NCBI GenBank assembly: GCA_000827325.1 | Contig: KN832895.1 | Coordinates: forward strand, 201,438-265,437 | Source: Oidiodendron maius Zn | Lineage: Eukaryota > Ascomycota > Leotiomycetes > Myxotrichaceae | DNA length: 64,000 bases | Reading direction: 5' to 3' | Shown: one piece after another, positions 62,064 through 64,000 of the stretch | Layout: each line of letters starts with the position of its first letter | Numbering within the stretch: position 1 is the first letter of the stretch | The notes under the pieces: model-generated | What the model was told of the DNA's origin: nothing | Database searches by the model: none | Seen by the model: the letters and a program-made list of their open reading frames with translations, nothing else | Position numbers and translations under genes: made by a program

Positions 62064-62555
62064 TATAATACAGATACACTTTGTTACAATGCAGTGACTG
62101 TATTCCCTGCTGACTTACAAATTATACATCTACAGTATAGTACGCTTGTATTTGCAACACGGCATGATACACACAAAGATTTGATTCAGCGACTGCTTTT
62201 CGATACAAGAGAATTTGATAGAAGAAAACGAATAACAACAGCAGAAGGGTATATGTGGATTTTAAATTTGATTCTGTAATGCTTCGATATAAGCAATACC
62301 TCGATAGAGGCAAACGCGAAGATGCATATATCAGGCATATATACGACTTAAATTGAAATACTCTAATTTCTCTTATCTGTCACCGAATGGCTCCGTAACT
62401 TCACCGTCTTAAGACTGATACATATTTAAGAAATAGTGTCACGTTTGAGGTTCATATTTTTCGCTCCGAGATATCTACTTGCCTCATGTAAGTTGTTATG
62501 GATCTATATTTAATTTACCGGAAAAGCTGCGTTAGTAAACTTAACAACCATACCA
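62064..62555. other. intergenic, no gene seen
   Basis: AT-rich; only short frames. Confidence 0.45.
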
Positions 62556-63450
62556 TCACAACTTGGGCCGCAAGGACGCTGTTTCGGATTTAACCGTCTT
62601 TTTCGACTCGACGTCCCACCCAGGCTCGGGGATCTGGAAGCTGCAGTTAAACCACGACCTCAGAATTTCCTGAACCATCGCATATAATGGAGAGTCCGCT
62701 TCCACTTGGTTTGGATTCAAGATCGAAGCTCCAGTATCACTCTGTCTACCACGATGGTGAAATGGTCCAAGATCACCGTCGCCATTCAAAATCTTTTCCG
62801 CTGCCCGACACATTCTCCACCACCTCCGACGCGGAACTAATGCCCGTGATTGTGCATACCTCAAAGCCTCTTGTAGAAGCTACCTGAGCCCTCCATAAGG
62901 CATATCACAAAGCCAACCCAGCCATACTCTCCCCGGTAGCAGATACAGAACTGGCTGCCTGGTACGCAGCCGCCCGCAACCCAGGAGGTGCAGGATGGAA
63001 ATCACCACGAGCACCCATGGGGACAGGACTAGCTCGAAGCAGACCCAAAGAAAGAGGGTTAGAATTGCAAACGCATGAAACTCCGGCGGCCTTGAAAGCG
63101 TGCAAACCCTCTATCTCGAGGCGATTGTTCTGGAAGTTCATTTGGGCCCAGTTCTGCACAACATCCAGTGGCCGCCCGTATCTTTCTTTAAACGTCCTAG
63201 CAAGGTTGACGAGGAGATTAATCCGATAACCTGAAACGCCGATATATCGGGCCGTACCATCCTTGACAAGCTCCAGGAGTGTCCCTACAGCCTGTAAGGC
63301 ATCTTCCTCGGTCACGTACTCAATATCATGACAGAAGACCACGTCCAGGAAGGCGGTTCTAAAACGCTTCAGTGATCATGCAATTGATCTCTGCACCCAG
63401 GAAGGAGAGTAGTCAAATTCATAGGTAGTAATCCTGCCGACCTTAGTCAA
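62556..63450 (-). pseudogene. aldo-keto reductase pseudogene (L-galactose/D-arabinose dehydrogenase-like)
   Basis: The minus strand reads VGRITTYEFDYSPSWVQRSI, then LKRFRTAFLDVVFCHDIEYV, EEDALQAVGTLLELV, GTARYIGVSGYRINLLV, RPLDVVQNWAQMNFQNN and AAGVSCVCNSNPLSLGLLRA, a close match to the Ara2 / L-galactose dehydrogenase group of aldo-keto reductases. Damage: the N-terminal third with the catalytic Tyr is gone at about 63450, where an AT-rich repeat begins; TGA interrupts SIA/SLKRF; and frame changes around 62640-62900 separate FEVCTITGISSASEVVENVS from the C-terminal SPLYAMVQEIL and EPGWDVESKK. The neighbouring dehydratase remnant suggests a former sugar-catabolic locus. Confidence 0.75.
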
Positions 63451-63823
63451 GAATACTATAACATATTATACTATATTGTACTATACTATAGTAGTAGTAT
63501 TTAGTACTATATAGCTATTAAGAATAGCCTTAAAGAGGCTACTAATACCTCCTGCTTAGTCTATCCTAGCTTACTAGACTATAGTCAACTAATATCTGCT
63601 TGGTATACTTGATATAACTATAAAACAACTAAACCTCATTTGAAATATAGCTAAAGCAAACCAGTAAGTAGCCAGACATCTATAAGGATATAATATATAT
63701 ACGATATATATAGAAGCTCTTAAGCAGGGCGGTATTATATCCTTCTATGATAATGCAGGCTGCGAAGACAAGAGACTACAAGATAGCATCAGAATATGTT
63801 CTAAAGGCTGCCTGTAGGCCCAA
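63451..63823. repeat. AT-rich degenerate stretch
   Basis: TATA- and TAGTA-rich sequence (for example ACTATACTATAGTAGTAGTA at about 63481) that truncates the reductase gene. Probably RIP-mutated repeat; no family recognised. Confidence 0.45.
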
Positions 63824-64000
63824 TTATTTCTCATCAGCAAAGCCAACTTGTGCCTCGGCGATCAAATACTTCTCGCTGCGTTCCTCATTTTGCCCTGGCT
63901 GATCGACGTTTATGATGTCCTCAGCATGACCGAGGACGGTATAATTGTCTTCCCTTGTGTCTCCCATGATGTAGGAGTTGGCGAAGTACAGATTTCCAAC
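63824..64000 (-). CDS. unidentified protein, C-terminal part at window edge
   Basis: A 58-codon minus-strand frame enters from the right edge, reading VGNLYFANSYIMGDTREDNY, TVLGHAEDIINVDQPG and IAEAQVGFADEK before a TAA at 63824. It is strongly protein-like in composition and runs to the end of the window, so it is probably the 3' end of a longer gene. I do not recognise the family. Confidence 0.5.
   Translation of the reverse strand, partial: VGNLYFANSYIMGDTREDNYTVLGHAEDIINVDQPGQNEERSEKYLIAEAQVGFADEK

Overview
The window looks like an accessory, probably subtelomeric, part of the genome of a filamentous ascomycete, most likely an Aspergillus or close Eurotiales relative. The evidence is the gene families (a second HOG-type MAP kinase, PDR-type ABC transporter, RTA1-like and Pth11-type rhodopsin-domain membrane proteins, an AraR/XlnR-type zinc-cluster regulator, GH12), introns of about 46-70 bases with GT..AG ends and CTAAC/CTGAC-like branch sites, and AT-rich, transition-mutated repeats typical of RIP. 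The species cannot be named from the sequence alone.

Layout. 0.6-7 kb: arylamine N-acetyltransferase (NAT), a LINE 3' fragment, an aromatic amino acid ammonia-lyase (PAL type), and a divergent BacA/prephenate-dehydratase-like gene whose 3' end is hit by an LTR element. 7-10 kb: a 1.7-kb LTR fossil, AT-rich sequence and a tRNA-derived SINE. 10.7-24 kb: a mixture of intact and broken stress or redox genes: an apparently intact HOG-class MAP kinase, a trehalose-6-phosphate synthase pseudogene, an intact hemerythrin-domain protein, an SDR pseudogene split by a solo LTR, a zinc-alcohol dehydrogenase remnant abutting a piggyBac-like transposase end, an Atf-type bZIP remnant, and a chimera of phosphosulfolactate-synthase-like and SDR fragments. 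24-30 kb: intact thioesterase, secreted type B carboxylesterase and the mitochondrial citrate carrier YHM2. 30-38 kb: MITEs, a second SINE inside an unknown decayed gene, tandem repeats, a hAT end and an intact rhodopsin-domain protein. 38-44.6 kb: a DUF3425-type bZIP pseudogene, a GH12 endoglucanase with a solo LTR in its intron, and a second rhodopsin-domain protein. 46-60 kb: an intact PDR transporter, SDR, RTA1-like protein and AraR/XlnR-type regulator. 61-64 kb: remnants of a sugar-acid dehydratase and an aldo-keto reductase, then an unidentified partial gene at the right edge.

Reconstructed exon chains give open frames for NAT (332 aa), PAL (718), HOG-type kinase (347), hemerythrin protein (192), carboxylesterase (563), YHM2 (311), the two rhodopsin proteins (369 and 303), GH12 (245), the PDR transporter (1497), SDR (345), RTA1 (313) and the zinc-cluster regulator (778). 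These were made by reading splice sites by eye and need transcript support.

The most notable points are the GH12 gene, where LTR insertion plus target duplication rebuilt a usable 3' splice site; two copies of a roughly 710-720-bp tRNA-headed SINE with 13-14-bp target duplications; a decaying group of HOG-pathway-like stress genes; and the NAT/PAL/BacA-like group, which could be a small aromatic-metabolism locus.
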